Shown here: positions 28,446 through 39,255 of the stretch, piece after piece | Position numbering within the stretch: the stretch's first letter is position 1 | How the letters are laid out: every line of letters starts with the position of its first letter | DNA from: Thiohalocapsa sp963698775 | GTDB taxonomy: Bacteria; Pseudomonadota; Gammaproteobacteria; Chromatiales; Chromatiaceae | DNA length: 64,000 nucleotides | NCBI GenBank assembly: GCA_963698775.1 | Contig: CAVOSE010000076.1 | Span: 62,001 to 126,000, forward strand | Direction of reading: 5' to 3' | The notes under the pieces: generated by a model | Told to the model about the DNA's origin: nothing | Seen by the model: the letters and a program-made list of their open reading frames with translations, nothing else | Databases searched by the model: none | Made by a program: the position numbers and the translations under genes

Positions 28446-29249
28446 ATGCTCGTCGATTCACATTGCCACCTCGACCGCGTCGACCTGACGGCCTACGACG
28501 GCCAGTTCGACGCCCTGATGCATCAGACGCGTGCGGACGGGATCAGCCACATGCTGTGCGTCTGTATCGACCTGGAACACTACGCCGGGATGCGCGAACG
28601 TGTTTCGGCGTATTCGGATATCTCCGTGTCGGTCGGTGTGCATCCCAACGAGGGCCCGGACGGTGCAAAACGGCGCGAGCCCACCGCCGATGAACTGGTG
28701 GCCTTGGCGGCCGATCCGGCGGTGGTTGCGATCGGTGAGACCGGACTCGACTATCACTACAACGAGGGCGATCTAGAGTGGCAGCGTACGCGTTTTCGCG
28801 TCCACATCGACGCCGCAAGGCGCTGTGGCAAACCACTGATCATCCATACCCGTGATGCGCGCGAAGACACCATCGCCATCATGCAGCAAGCACAGGCACG
28901 CGACGTGGGCGGTGTCATGCACTGCTTCACCGAGAGTTGGGAGATGGCCGAGCAGGCACTGGACCTTGGCTTTTATATCTCATTTTCGGGCATCCTGACC
29001 TTCAAGAACGCGGAGGAGTTGCGCGATGTGGCCCGCCGGGTGCCGCTGGAGCGGCTGCTGATCGAGACCGACTCGCCGTACCTGGCCCCGGTCCCTTACC
29101 GAGGCAAGAAGAATGAACCCCGCTATGTCGCGCAGGTGGCAGACAAGATCGCCGAGTTGCGGGGTCTCGACCGGGCGCGGGTTGCAGAGATCACTGCGGA
29201 AAATTTTTATCGCCTGTTCAGTGGGGCGCGCCGTACGCTCGCCAACTGA
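28446..29249 (+). CDS. tatD: TatD-family metal-dependent deoxyribonuclease
   Basis: TIM-barrel metallohydrolase with DNase activity in characterised relatives. The metal ligands are in MLVDSHCHLDRVDL, GETGLDYHYN, IIHTRDA, MHCFTESWEMA and ETDSPYLAPVPYRGKKNEP. At 267 residues it is full length. It ends the operon that begins at yceD. Confidence 0.93.
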   Translation: MLVDSHCHLDRVDLTAYDGQFDALMHQTRADGISHMLCVCIDLEHYAGMRERVSAYSDISVSVGVHPNEGPDGAKRREPTADELVALAADPAVVAIGETGLDYHYNEGDLEWQRTRFRVHIDAARRCGKPLIIHTRDAREDTIAIMQQAQARDVGGVMHCFTESWEMAEQALDLGFYISFSGILTFKNAEELRDVARRVPLERLLIETDSPYLAPVPYRGKKNEPRYVAQVADKIAELRGLDRARVAEITAENFYRLFSGARRTLAN

Positions 29250-29385
29250 TTAGGATGCTGGAAGCGGCTGGGTTAGGGTTGCGAACCAGCCCGAGTGCCG
29301 CGTTAGCAGGTAGGTGAGGGGCAACCGGCAGAGGTGCCCGCGGCTGACGCGGTCGACCCGCGCCAACCCAGGGTGAGGTGTCTCG

Positions 29386-30942
29386 TCAGCCTTGGTCGCC
29401 GATGATCGGGTCGCCGCACCGCGTGACGCCAACGGGTGAGAATTTCCCCTTCCCATTCTTCAGTGCCTTGCGCATGGCATCGCACACCGTCCTTAATACC
29501 TTGATCCGGGCATAGGGCTTGTCGTCGCCCTCCACCAAGGTCCAGGGCGCATGCTCGGTGCTGGTGCGGGCGACCATTTCGTTGACCGCTGCCTTGTATT
29601 CTGGCCACTTCTCGCGATTGCGCCAGTCTTCATCGGTAATCTTGTAGCGCTTGTACGGGGTGTCCTCGCGGTCCTGGAAGCGGTTCAGTTGTTCCTCGTC
29701 GCTGACCTGGAGCCAGAACTTGAGCAGGATCGCGCCGTTCTCGACCAGTTGTTCCTCGAACTCGTTGATCTCACTGTAGGCACGGCGCCACTCGGCCTCG
29801 TTGGCGAAGCCCTCGACGCGTTCCACGAGCACGCGGCCGTACCAGGAGCGATCATAGATGATCATGTGTCCGGAGCGTGGCACATGGCGCCAGAATCGCC
29901 ACAGATAGTGATGGGCCTTTTCTTCGTCGGTCGGCGCGGCCACCGACATGGTGCGATAAAGGCGGGCATCCACGGCGCTGGTGATACGCCGAATCGCGCC
30001 GCCCTTGCCGCCGGCATCCACACCTTCGAACACCAGCACCGTCGACCGGCGCTGTTTGTAGGCCTCCCAGCTCAGTTCGTTGATCTCCTTCTGCAGCTTG
30101 GACAACGCTTCCTTATACGGGTCCCGCTCCAGCTTTTGCGTCAGGTCCATCTGATCCAGCAGCGTGATCTGGGCGCTGGCGGACTCCGGCAGATTCAGCG
30201 GGTCCGCCGGTGTTGGTGGTTCCATCGCGACCGGTTGATTGAGACGGGAGCGTATCGCTTGCAGCAGGGTCTTGCCGACGGTCAGGTCGCGATAGCGCAC
30301 ATTTTCCGCCTCGATCAGATACCAGGGCGAAATGCCGCGGTCGGTCTGGCGGATGACGCGCTCTGCCACATGTTCGAACTGTTGGTACTGTTCCGAGAAC
30401 TTGGACTTCTCCGGCAGCATCTTCCAACGGCTGCGGTCGTCACGGGAGAGTTCTTTTAGTCGGCGCTTTTGGTCTGGTTCCGACAAATGGAACCAAAATT
30501 TCACGACCAGCGCGCCGTCGTGGGTCAGCATGCGTTCGAAGTCCACGATGCGGCTGAGTTCGGCGTCGAGCGCGGCATCGTCGCACAGGCCCTGGAATCG
30601 ATGCTCGATCGGTGCCAGATACCATCCGCCGAACAGGATCGAGATCTCGCCCCGCAGCGGCATGGTGCGCCAGAAACGCCAGTAACGTGGTCGTTCCCGC
30701 TCTTCGTCGCTGAGTTCCCAGAAAGCGAAGGTCTGCACGCCGCGGGTGTCGAGCCATTCGTTGAGGCGATTGACCACCTCGCCCTTGCCCGCCGCCTCTA
30801 CGCCGGAAACGATGACGATCACCGGCGTGTTGCTTTCGATGAGTTGCCGCTGTACCTCGAGCAGCTGGGTGCGGAGTTCATCCCGCTGCGCCTTGAACTC
30901 GGCCTTGCTGACCGTCCGTCCGACTTTTGTTGCTTCGAACAT
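29386..30942 (-). CDS. pap: Polyphosphate:AMP phosphotransferase (tandem PPK2)
   Basis: Transfers phosphate from polyphosphate to AMP to give ADP. Two PPK2 domains are fused: the first has IVSGVEAAGKGEVVNRLNEWLD, the second VFEGVDAGGKGGAIRRITS. Each is followed by RPRYWRFWR or HHYLWRFWR and an FGGWY or YDRSWYGR motif. The start is set at the ATG at 30942 (MFEATKVGRTVS), giving 518 residues, as in Acinetobacter Pap; the frame runs further upstream without similarity. It lies 73 bases after the thioesterase gene. Polyphosphate storage would fit a purple sulfur bacterium. Confidence 0.93.
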   Translation of the reverse strand: MFEATKVGRTVSKAEFKAQRDELRTQLLEVQRQLIESNTPVIVIVSGVEAAGKGEVVNRLNEWLDTRGVQTFAFWELSDEERERPRYWRFWRTMPLRGEISILFGGWYLAPIEHRFQGLCDDAALDAELSRIVDFERMLTHDGALVVKFWFHLSEPDQKRRLKELSRDDRSRWKMLPEKSKFSEQYQQFEHVAERVIRQTDRGISPWYLIEAENVRYRDLTVGKTLLQAIRSRLNQPVAMEPPTPADPLNLPESASAQITLLDQMDLTQKLERDPYKEALSKLQKEINELSWEAYKQRRSTVLVFEGVDAGGKGGAIRRITSAVDARLYRTMSVAAPTDEEKAHHYLWRFWRHVPRSGHMIIYDRSWYGRVLVERVEGFANEAEWRRAYSEINEFEEQLVENGAILLKFWLQVSDEEQLNRFQDREDTPYKRYKITDEDWRNREKWPEYKAAVNEMVARTSTEHAPWTLVEGDDKPYARIKVLRTVCDAMRKALKNGKGKFSPVGVTRCGDPIIGDQG

Positions 30943-31015
30943 TGTGATACCCCCTCGTGTGGTGATGCGCGAGCCTGCCTCTGTCTGCGGCGTCCATCCG
31001 CCTAATACGTCCTTT

Positions 31016-31471
31016 CTAGGCCAGGTGCGTCTGCTTGCTTTGGATCGGACGACTGCGTCCGTCGGCGCCAACGGCGACATAGACCAGGCGGCCCTTTGCG
31101 ACCTGTTGCTCGTCTTCCGGCCGGGCTTCGCGTCGGGCACGTACATCGACCTCGACGGTCATTGAGCTGGTGCCCTCGTGCAGCAGCCGTGCGTACAATT
31201 CCACCAGGTCGCCGACCCGCACCGGCGCCAGAAAATGGAACTCGCTGACGGCCGCGGTGGCGACGCGCCCCCGCGCCCTTGCGATCGCAATGGTAGCGCC
31301 GGCCACGTCCGCCTGCGACAACAGCCAGCCGCCGAAGATGTCGCCGTATTGGTTCGTGTCCGCCGGCATCGTTAGCACACGAAGCGCGAGCTCCCAGTTG
31401 CGAAAATCGCCAATGGCGCGGGAGCCGGGCGTCTCGGTGGACTCGGGCGGTGTGTCACTGCTGTTGGTCAT
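31016..31471 (-). CDS. Acyl-CoA thioesterase, hotdog fold (YciA-like)
   Basis: Cytosolic hydrolase of acyl-CoA. The hotdog core with MPADTNQYGDIFGGWLLSQADVAG contains the conserved Asn and Asp-type active-site region of the YciA/BFIT class. FLAPVRVGDLVELYARL follows. At 151 residues it is of normal length. The physiological substrate cannot be told. It is the middle gene of a minus-strand cluster with the aminotransferase and pap. Confidence 0.85.
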   Translation of the reverse strand: MTNSSDTPPESTETPGSRAIGDFRNWELALRVLTMPADTNQYGDIFGGWLLSQADVAGATIAIARARGRVATAAVSEFHFLAPVRVGDLVELYARLLHEGTSSMTVEVDVRARREARPEDEQQVAKGRLVYVAVGADGRSRPIQSKQTHLA

Positions 31472-31564
31472 GTTTGGTCTTCGTCGACGGATAGTCGCAC
31501 AACGGCACGCTGGGTGCAGTAGGCGGTCATCGAATGGTCATCAATTGATCATACCTCGGGGCCG

Positions 31565-32794
31565 TCAGTCACGCGGCAGCGTCGCCGCGACCTCCAGCGT
31601 CAGCTCGATGGCGCGTCCGAGGTGTTCCATCGGCGTGTAGAAGTGGGGCGAGAAGCGTAACCCCCCGCCGCGACTCGCGCACATCAGATTTCGCTGCATC
31701 AGGGCCTTATACAGGGCCTGCTGATTGACCCCGGGTACGCGGAAGGTGACGATGCCCGCACGTCGCGCCGGTGCCCGTGGGCTCAGTAGCTCCAGCCCGT
31801 GGGCGTCGATCAGCTCCACCAACCGCGCGACCCGCGCGGCGATCGCCGCCGTGACCTGCTCCATCCCGATCTCTTGCAATAGTGCCAGGCTGGCCTCCAA
31901 CGCGTGCACGCCGAGCATGTTGGGGCTGCCGCATTCGAAGCGTCGGGCATTGTGCGCGGGTTGCCAGTCCTCGCGGTCGTAGTTACCCATGTCCTCGATC
32001 ATGTGCCAGCCGAACTGCGTCAACCGCAGTGTTTCGCGCAATTCCGGTCGGCACCAGAAAAGGGCGAGCCCTTCCGGCCCGAGCATCCACTTGTGCCCAT
32101 CCGCAGCGACGAAATCTACCGGGATACGCGCCAAATCGAGGGGTAGGGCGCCGACGCCTTGGATGCCGTCCACACAAAACAGGATGCCGCGTTCCCGGCA
32201 GGCATGGCCAAGCCGTTCCAAGTCCAGTCGCAGCCCGCGCGCGTACTGAACCCAGCTGACCGCCAGCACGCGGGTTCGGGCATCGCATAGCTCCAGCAAA
32301 TCGACCTCCGGATGGTCAGTGTCGGCTAGGTCCAGCCTGCGCCAACTCACGCCGCGATCCGCCAGTGCCTCCCAGACGATGCGATTCGACGGAAACTCCT
32401 GCCGCACCCCGACCACGTTGTCGCCGTCGCGCCACGGTAGCCCCTGGGCGACCATCGATAACGCCTCGGAGGTGCTTTTGGCGAGCGCGACATCATCCGG
32501 AGAGGAGGCGCCGATCAACGTCGCCAAACGCTCCCGTAGCCGTAACTCCGTGGCCATCCACTGCGGATACCGTCTTGAGCCGGTGGTGCCGTTGTCCGCT
32601 GCGAACTGCTGTACCGCCTGCACCGTCCTGCGCGGCCAGGGTGAAACGGCCGCGTGATTCAGATACAAAATGTCATCTTGCAGGTCAAAGTATTCGGACA
32701 CGGATGCGGTGCTCGTGATGGAGGTGCAGGGGAGCGGGCTCAATGATGGCGCGCTTGACGCGACATCTTGCCCTGATTGCAGGACTGGGTCCAT
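31565..32794 (-). CDS. Class V PLP-dependent aminotransferase (cysteine desulfurase-like)
   Basis: The fold-type I motif LYLNHAAVSPWP starts the domain; the PLP lysine is in FVAADGHKWMLGPEGLALFW, and the PLP-binding CVDGIQGVGALPLDL precedes it. The sequence FECGSPNMLGVHALEASL is typical of the isopenicillin-epimerase/CsdA-like branch rather than IscS. No loop Cys typical of IscS is obvious, so a desulfurase role is unproven. A start at ATG 32794 adds about 30 unconserved residues; GTG 32701 is an alternative. Confidence 0.82.
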   Translation of the reverse strand: MDPVLQSGQDVASSAPSLSPLPCTSITSTASVSEYFDLQDDILYLNHAAVSPWPRRTVQAVQQFAADNGTTGSRRYPQWMATELRLRERLATLIGASSPDDVALAKSTSEALSMVAQGLPWRDGDNVVGVRQEFPSNRIVWEALADRGVSWRRLDLADTDHPEVDLLELCDARTRVLAVSWVQYARGLRLDLERLGHACRERGILFCVDGIQGVGALPLDLARIPVDFVAADGHKWMLGPEGLALFWCRPELRETLRLTQFGWHMIEDMGNYDREDWQPAHNARRFECGSPNMLGVHALEASLALLQEIGMEQVTAAIAARVARLVELIDAHGLELLSPRAPARRAGIVTFRVPGVNQQALYKALMQRNLMCASRGGGLRFSPHFYTPMEHLGRAIELTLEVAATLPRD

Positions 32795-33030
32795 GCCTGG
32801 TCTTTGCTGTTCACCGTCAATCTCTTACCGCGCGGCGGCATATCTCTATGACAATTCTCAAAACCAATAACTAAGATTTATATAATTGTCTTTTCAAATA
32901 TTCGGGCGCTGGCTACTGTGCGTTGTAAGACCGAGCGCTTCGGTCAAACATTAGCCGCCTCCGCGAGCCATGCCCTCGCGTGGCACAGCGACGGTTAGGC
33001 GGCACAGCTGACATCACCGTGGAGAATGCC
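32795..33030. promoter_or_regulatory. AT-rich divergent promoter region, aminotransferase / aceA
   Basis: The 236 bases between the divergent genes contain the most AT-rich stretch of the neighbourhood (about 32840-32905), with TATAAT at 32881-32886. A 7-bp inverted repeat GACAATT (32850-32856) / AATTGTC (32884-32890) flanks it and could bind a regulator. No clear -35 was found. Confidence 0.4.
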
Positions 33031-34347
33031 ATGACCCAGAACCTCACCCGCGAACAGCAAATCCAGGCCATTGAGAAGGATTGGGCCGAGAACGGCCGCT
33101 GGACCGACGTTGCGCGTGGCTACAGCGCTGCCGACGTGGTGCGTCTGCGCGGCAGCGTGCAGCCGGAGCACACCTATGCGCGCCGTGGTGCGGAAAAGCT
33201 GTGGGGCCTGGTGCATGGCGACGCCAAGAAGGGTTACGTCAACTGCATGGGTGCCATCACCGGCGGTCAGGCGATGCAGCAGGCCAAGGCCGGTATCGAG
33301 GCCATCTACCTGTCCGGTTGGCAGGTCGCGGCGGACGGCAATACCTCCGAGACCATGTATCCGGATCAGTCGCTGTATGCCTACGATTCGGTGCCGACCA
33401 TGGTGCGCCGCATAAACAACAGCTTCAAGCGCGCCGACGAGATCCAGTGGTCCAAGGAGATCGGTCCTGGCGACGAGGGCTACATCGACTACTTCCTGCC
33501 CATCGTCGCGGATGCCGAGGCCGGCTTTGGCGGCGTGCTCAACGCCTTTGAGCTGATGAAGAACATGATCGCCGCCGGCGCCGCCGGTGTGCACTTTGAG
33601 GACCAGCTGGCGGCGGTCAAGAAGTGCGGCCATATGGGCGGCAAGGTGCTGGTGCCGAGCTCCGAGGCGGTGCAGAAGCTGGTCGCCGCGCGCTTGGCCT
33701 CCGACGTCATGGGGGTGCCGACGCTACTGTTGGCCCGTACCGATGCCGAGGCGGCCAACCTGCTGACCTCCGACGTCGACGACAATGATCAGCCGTTCCT
33801 GACCGGCACCCGCACCGCCGAGGGTTTCTACCAGGTCAAGAACGGCCTGGAGCAGGCGATTAGCCGCGGCCTGGCCTATGCGCCCTATGCCGACCTGGTC
33901 TGGTGCGAGACCGGCACCCCGGACCTCGGCTTCGCTCGCGAGTTCGCCCAGGCGCTGTTGGAAAAGAACCCGAACAAGCTGCTGGCCTACAACTGCTCGC
34001 CGTCGTTCAACTGGAAGAAGAATCTGGATGACGCGACCATTGCCAAGTTTCAGGACGAGTTGGCGGACATGGGCTATCGGTACCAGTTCATCACTCTCGC
34101 TGGCATCCACAACATGTGGTACAACATGTTCGATCTCGCCTATGACTACGCCCGCGGCCAGGGCATGAAGCACTATGTCGAGAAGGTTCAGCAGCCGGAG
34201 TTCGACGCCCGCGATCGCGGCTATACCTTCGTCTCCCATCAGCAGGAAGTGGGCGCCGGCTACTTCGATGACGTCACCACCACCATCCAGGGCGGTGTTT
34301 CGTCCGTGACGGCCCTGACCGGCTCTACCGAAGAAGATCAGTTCTGA
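33031..34347 (+). CDS. aceA: Isocitrate lyase
   Basis: Splits isocitrate into glyoxylate and succinate, first step of the glyoxylate shunt. The signature KKCGHMGGKVLVPSSEA contains the catalytic Cys; YLSGWQVAAD, VHFEDQLAAV and YNCSPSFNWKKNLDD are all conserved. Its 438 residues match E. coli AceA closely. The start at 33031 (MTQNLTREQQIQAIEKDW) is preferred to an open frame from 32980. Malate synthase is not in the window. Confidence 0.97.
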   Translation: MTQNLTREQQIQAIEKDWAENGRWTDVARGYSAADVVRLRGSVQPEHTYARRGAEKLWGLVHGDAKKGYVNCMGAITGGQAMQQAKAGIEAIYLSGWQVAADGNTSETMYPDQSLYAYDSVPTMVRRINNSFKRADEIQWSKEIGPGDEGYIDYFLPIVADAEAGFGGVLNAFELMKNMIAAGAAGVHFEDQLAAVKKCGHMGGKVLVPSSEAVQKLVAARLASDVMGVPTLLLARTDAEAANLLTSDVDDNDQPFLTGTRTAEGFYQVKNGLEQAISRGLAYAPYADLVWCETGTPDLGFAREFAQALLEKNPNKLLAYNCSPSFNWKKNLDDATIAKFQDELADMGYRYQFITLAGIHNMWYNMFDLAYDYARGQGMKHYVEKVQQPEFDARDRGYTFVSHQQEVGAGYFDDVTTTIQGGVSSVTALTGSTEEDQF

Positions 34348-34350
34348 TCC

Positions 34351-34381
34351 GGAACGCCGGGGCTCCGGCCCCGGTCGTTCC
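34351..34381 (+). terminator. Terminator-like hairpin after aceA
   Basis: GGAACG-CCGGGGC, loop TCCG, GCCCCGG-T-CGTTCC gives a 13-bp stem with one bulge four bases after the aceA stop. The following sequence has only a short T run, so it may be imperfect as an intrinsic terminator. Confidence 0.6.
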
Positions 34382-34463
34382 GCCCGATTTGATTCGACGA
34401 TTCAACTATTGCGTTGCAGGGGCGAATTCCTTCGCCGCTGCGTAGTTTCGGGGGTTACCCCTT

Positions 34464-34976
34464 ATGACCTTCAATGCGATGACCTTTAGCACGGCCGACC
34501 TTTACGACCAGTTCGACGAACAGCTCCGCGTCTGCGCGCCGATCTTCTCGGATTTCGGCGGCAGAGACGCATTCTTCGGCCCGGCGGAGACGGTCAAGTG
34601 TTTCGAGGACAATTCGCGCATCAAGGAGGCGCTGGCAGAGCCTGGGGGAGGCCGGGTGCTGGTTGTCGACGCCGGAGGTTCGGCGCGCTGCGCGATGCTT
34701 GGGGATCTGATCGCCGAGCGTGCCGTGGCCAATGGCTGGGCCGGCGTGGTCATCGACGGCTGCGTGCGTGACGTCGAGCGGTTGGCGGAGATGGACCTCG
34801 GCGTCAAGGCGCTGGCGGCGATTCCGCGCAAGAGCACGCGCCGCGGGGAAGGTCAACGGGATCTGGTCATCGAACTCGCGGACGTCCTCGTCCGGCCGGG
34901 CGACATGGTCTATTGCGACGCGGACGGTATCGTGATTGCGCCCGAGGGCCTGATCGAGTCCGAGGCGGGCCGATGA
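34464..34976 (+). CDS. rraA: RraA-family protein (regulator of ribonuclease activity)
   Basis: In E. coli RraA binds and inhibits RNase E; many relatives are aldolase-like. FSTADLYDQFDEQLRVCAP, the substrate-loop LVVDAGGSARCAMLGDLIAE and GVVIDGCVRDVERLAEMDLGVKAL are typical. Three in-frame ATGs are possible; 34464 gives 170 residues, about 10 longer than E. coli RraA. The ATGA overlap with the next small ORF implies coupling. Confidence 0.92.
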   Translation: MTFNAMTFSTADLYDQFDEQLRVCAPIFSDFGGRDAFFGPAETVKCFEDNSRIKEALAEPGGGRVLVVDAGGSARCAMLGDLIAERAVANGWAGVVIDGCVRDVERLAEMDLGVKALAAIPRKSTRRGEGQRDLVIELADVLVRPGDMVYCDADGIVIAPEGLIESEAGR

Positions 34977-35229
34977 GTTCCGCGGGGCGGGGCGGCGGTG
35001 CGAGGGCCTACCGGTTGGCCTGCGGGGAGCCGCTGACCTCGCTGCTGGCGCCGCATCGCGAGCCGCCGACCGCGGAGATTGCTCGAGCCTCGGAGTCGGC
35101 CCCCGGGTTGGTGCTAGGGCCGCTAACGGCTTTGGTCGAGCGTCCCAAGCCTGCGGCGAGTCCCGAGCCCGTGCCCGGTTCGGGCGCGCGGGACTGCTGG
35201 CCCGATCTTCCCGTCGATCGGCGCCACTG

Positions 35230-35230
<1 letters not shown>
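34973..35230 (+). CDS. Small Pro/Ala-rich ORF between rraA and aceK
   Basis: An 85-codon frame whose ATG overlaps the rraA stop (ATGA) and whose TGA overlaps the aceK ATG (TGATG). The product is rich in Pro, Ala, Arg and Ser, with no membrane segment or motif I recognise. Perfect overlap at both ends suggests it is translated and couples rraA to aceK, but the composition is also what random GC-rich DNA would give. Function unknown. Confidence 0.4.
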
Positions 35231-37105
<1,875 letters not shown>

Positions 37106-37119
37106 CCGCTGCCCCGCCC

Positions 37120-38487
37120 ATGTCTTCCCAAGAACCTTCCGGTAAGCCTCGTAAGCCGAATCGATCCAGCCGCCTTGATCTTTGGGGGCTCTACGGCGGC
37201 AGCGCGCTGTTAGTGCTGGCTGTGACGGTGCTGGCGCTGCAGTTCGTGCAGCCTGCACCGCCACAGCAGATCAGCATTGCGGCCGGAGCGAAGGACGGGG
37301 CGTATTACCGCTATGCCCAGCGTTACGCGGCGATCTTGGCGCGCAGCGGGATCGAACTCAGGGTCCTTGAGACGGATGGGTCGGTAGACAATCTCCAGCG
37401 GCTACTCGCCGCCGAGGACGCGCCGGATCTGGCATTGGTGCAGGGCGGGATTGCCACTGACGAGCAGAAGGATGCGGTGATCGGGCTCGGTAGCATGTTC
37501 TATGAGCCGGTCTGGCTGCTTGGTCCGCGGGGTAAGCCGGGGCGTCCGCTGAACCAGCTGCAGGGGCAGCGTATCGGCGTCGGCCCGCCGGATAGCGGTA
37601 CCTACTTCCTCGCGGTGCGGATGCTGACCCAAAGCGGGGTGCGAGACGAAAACGCCGACTTGATCGGCACTGATTTGAAAAGCGCCGCGGCACAGCTGCG
37701 CGCCGGCGAGCTGGACCTGCTGTTCTTGGTCGGCGCGGAGGATGGCCCGCTGCTGCGGGGTCTGACCGGCGATCAGCGTATCCAAGTCCAAGACCTGCCC
37801 CACGCTGCCGCCTATGCCCGCATCGACCGCTCGTTGACGGCGCTGACGCTGCCGGCTGGTGTGTTGGACCTGGCCCGCGGAGTACCGCGCGAGGATCTTT
37901 CACTGGTCGCGGCCACTGCTAATCTGGTGGCGCACCCCGATATCCATCCGGCCCTGGTTGATCTGCTGCTGGAGGCCGCCGTGGATGTGCACGGTGCCGG
38001 CGGGCTGTTCGCCGATCCGGGAGCGTTTCCAACCCCCTTGCATAGTGATTTCCGCCTCAGCAGCGACGCGGTCCGCCACTACGAGAACGGACCGCCGTTC
38101 CTGCAACGCTATCTGCCGTTTTGGGCCGCCACCTGGATCGATCGCACCAAGGTCATGATCGTGCCGCTGCTAGCCCTCCTGTTGCCGCTAATCAAGGTCT
38201 TGCCGCCGGTCTATGCCTGGCGCGTCCGCCGGCGTATCATCCGCTGGTACGTGGCGTTGCGGCGGATCGACCTGGAACTGGAAACCGGACCCCGCGACCC
38301 GGATCGCCTCGCCGACTTCGCCCAGCGGTTGGGAGAGATCGAGAGCGAGGTTGCGCAGGTGGATGTACCCCTCTCCTACGCCGACCAACTCTACAACCTT
38401 CGGTTGCATATCCAGGCGCTCCAACACCGTTTGGCGACTGTGGCCGCGGAGACCGCTGGTGGCAAGGGGATGCCGATTCCAGGTTGA
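37120..38487 (+). CDS. Membrane-anchored TAXI-family solute-binding protein
   Basis: TAXI-type (TRAP-associated extracytoplasmic immunogenic) binding domain, seen in QISIAAGAKDGAYYRYAQRYA and GVGPPDSGTYFLAVRML. Unlike classical binding proteins it is anchored at both ends. An N-terminal helix (residues about 23-45) and a C-terminal helix (VMIVPLLALLLPLIKVLPPVYAW, about 347-370) are followed by roughly 85 cytosolic residues of helical, charged character. No TRAP permease gene lies nearby, so it may sense rather than transport. It follows aceK by 14 bases. Confidence 0.85.
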   Translation: MSSQEPSGKPRKPNRSSRLDLWGLYGGSALLVLAVTVLALQFVQPAPPQQISIAAGAKDGAYYRYAQRYAAILARSGIELRVLETDGSVDNLQRLLAAEDAPDLALVQGGIATDEQKDAVIGLGSMFYEPVWLLGPRGKPGRPLNQLQGQRIGVGPPDSGTYFLAVRMLTQSGVRDENADLIGTDLKSAAAQLRAGELDLLFLVGAEDGPLLRGLTGDQRIQVQDLPHAAAYARIDRSLTALTLPAGVLDLARGVPREDLSLVAATANLVAHPDIHPALVDLLLEAAVDVHGAGGLFADPGAFPTPLHSDFRLSSDAVRHYENGPPFLQRYLPFWAATWIDRTKVMIVPLLALLLPLIKVLPPVYAWRVRRRIIRWYVALRRIDLELETGPRDPDRLADFAQRLGEIESEVAQVDVPLSYADQLYNLRLHIQALQHRLATVAAETAGGKGMPIPG

Positions 38488-38534
38488 TGTCGCGGCTCTG
38501 GGCCGCGCATCTCTCTACCGAGCGAGGCGTGAAC

Positions 38535-39212
38535 ATGTTGTCGGTCGATGCGGTGGTGATGGATATCGAAGGCACGACGACCTCCATCGACTTCGTCACC
38601 TCGGTGCTTTACCCCTATGCCAGGGAGCACCTTCCCAACTTCATCCGCCAGCACCGCGCTGAGCCCGACGTGGCCGCCACCATGGACGAGGCACGGGAAG
38701 CGGGCGGTGTCTGGAACGACGAGGCAGTGGTGGTGCGGATGTGCCACTGGATGGAACGAGACGAGAAGGTCACGCCCCTCAAGACCCTGCAAGGGCTCAT
38801 CTGGGAGGATGGCTATCGCAGCGGTGAGTTGGTCAGCCACGTTTATCCAGACGTCGCGCCGGCGCTGAGGGCCTGGCACGCCCAAGGCATTCGGCTCTAT
38901 ATCTACTCGTCTGGCTCGGTCCAGGCCCAGCGGTTGATCTATGGGCACACCATCGCAGGGGATCTGACACCGCTGCTGTCCGGCTACTTCGACACACGCG
39001 TCGGCCATAAGCGAGACGTCAGCTCGTACCGCCGCATCGCGGAGACCATCGGCGTCGAGCCCCGGCGCGTACTATTCCTGTCCGACGTGCGCGAGGAACT
39101 CGACGCCGCACGCGATGCGGGTTGGGAGACCGTGTGCGTCGCGCGAGAGGGCATGGCTGGGCTGGCAGCCGCCCACCGTCGGGTCACCCGTTTCGACCAG
39201 ATCCCGTTTTGA
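38535..39212 (+). CDS. mtnC: Enolase-phosphatase E1
   Basis: Haloacid-dehalogenase-type enzyme of the methionine salvage pathway, both enolising and dephosphorylating 2,3-diketo-5-methylthiopentyl-1-P. The nucleophile is in VVMDIEGTTTSIDFV; YIYSSGSVQAQRL, DTRVGHKRDVSSYRRI and LFLSDVREELDAARDAGW complete the HAD motifs. Of several in-frame starts (38487, 38529, 38535) the last gives the family's usual N-terminus. No other salvage gene is in the window. Confidence 0.92.
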   Translation: MLSVDAVVMDIEGTTTSIDFVTSVLYPYAREHLPNFIRQHRAEPDVAATMDEAREAGGVWNDEAVVVRMCHWMERDEKVTPLKTLQGLIWEDGYRSGELVSHVYPDVAPALRAWHAQGIRLYIYSSGSVQAQRLIYGHTIAGDLTPLLSGYFDTRVGHKRDVSSYRRIAETIGVEPRRVLFLSDVREELDAARDAGWETVCVAREGMAGLAAAHRRVTRFDQIPF

Positions 39213-39255
39213 CGTCATCGCCACCCGCTTGCGAAGCAGTTGGTCTCCTGTCGGT

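Noticed and set aside
34913..34972. Longer version of the small ORF between rraA and aceK
   Set aside because: The frame is open from 34913, but only the ATG at 34973 overlaps the rraA stop in the way coupled genes do.
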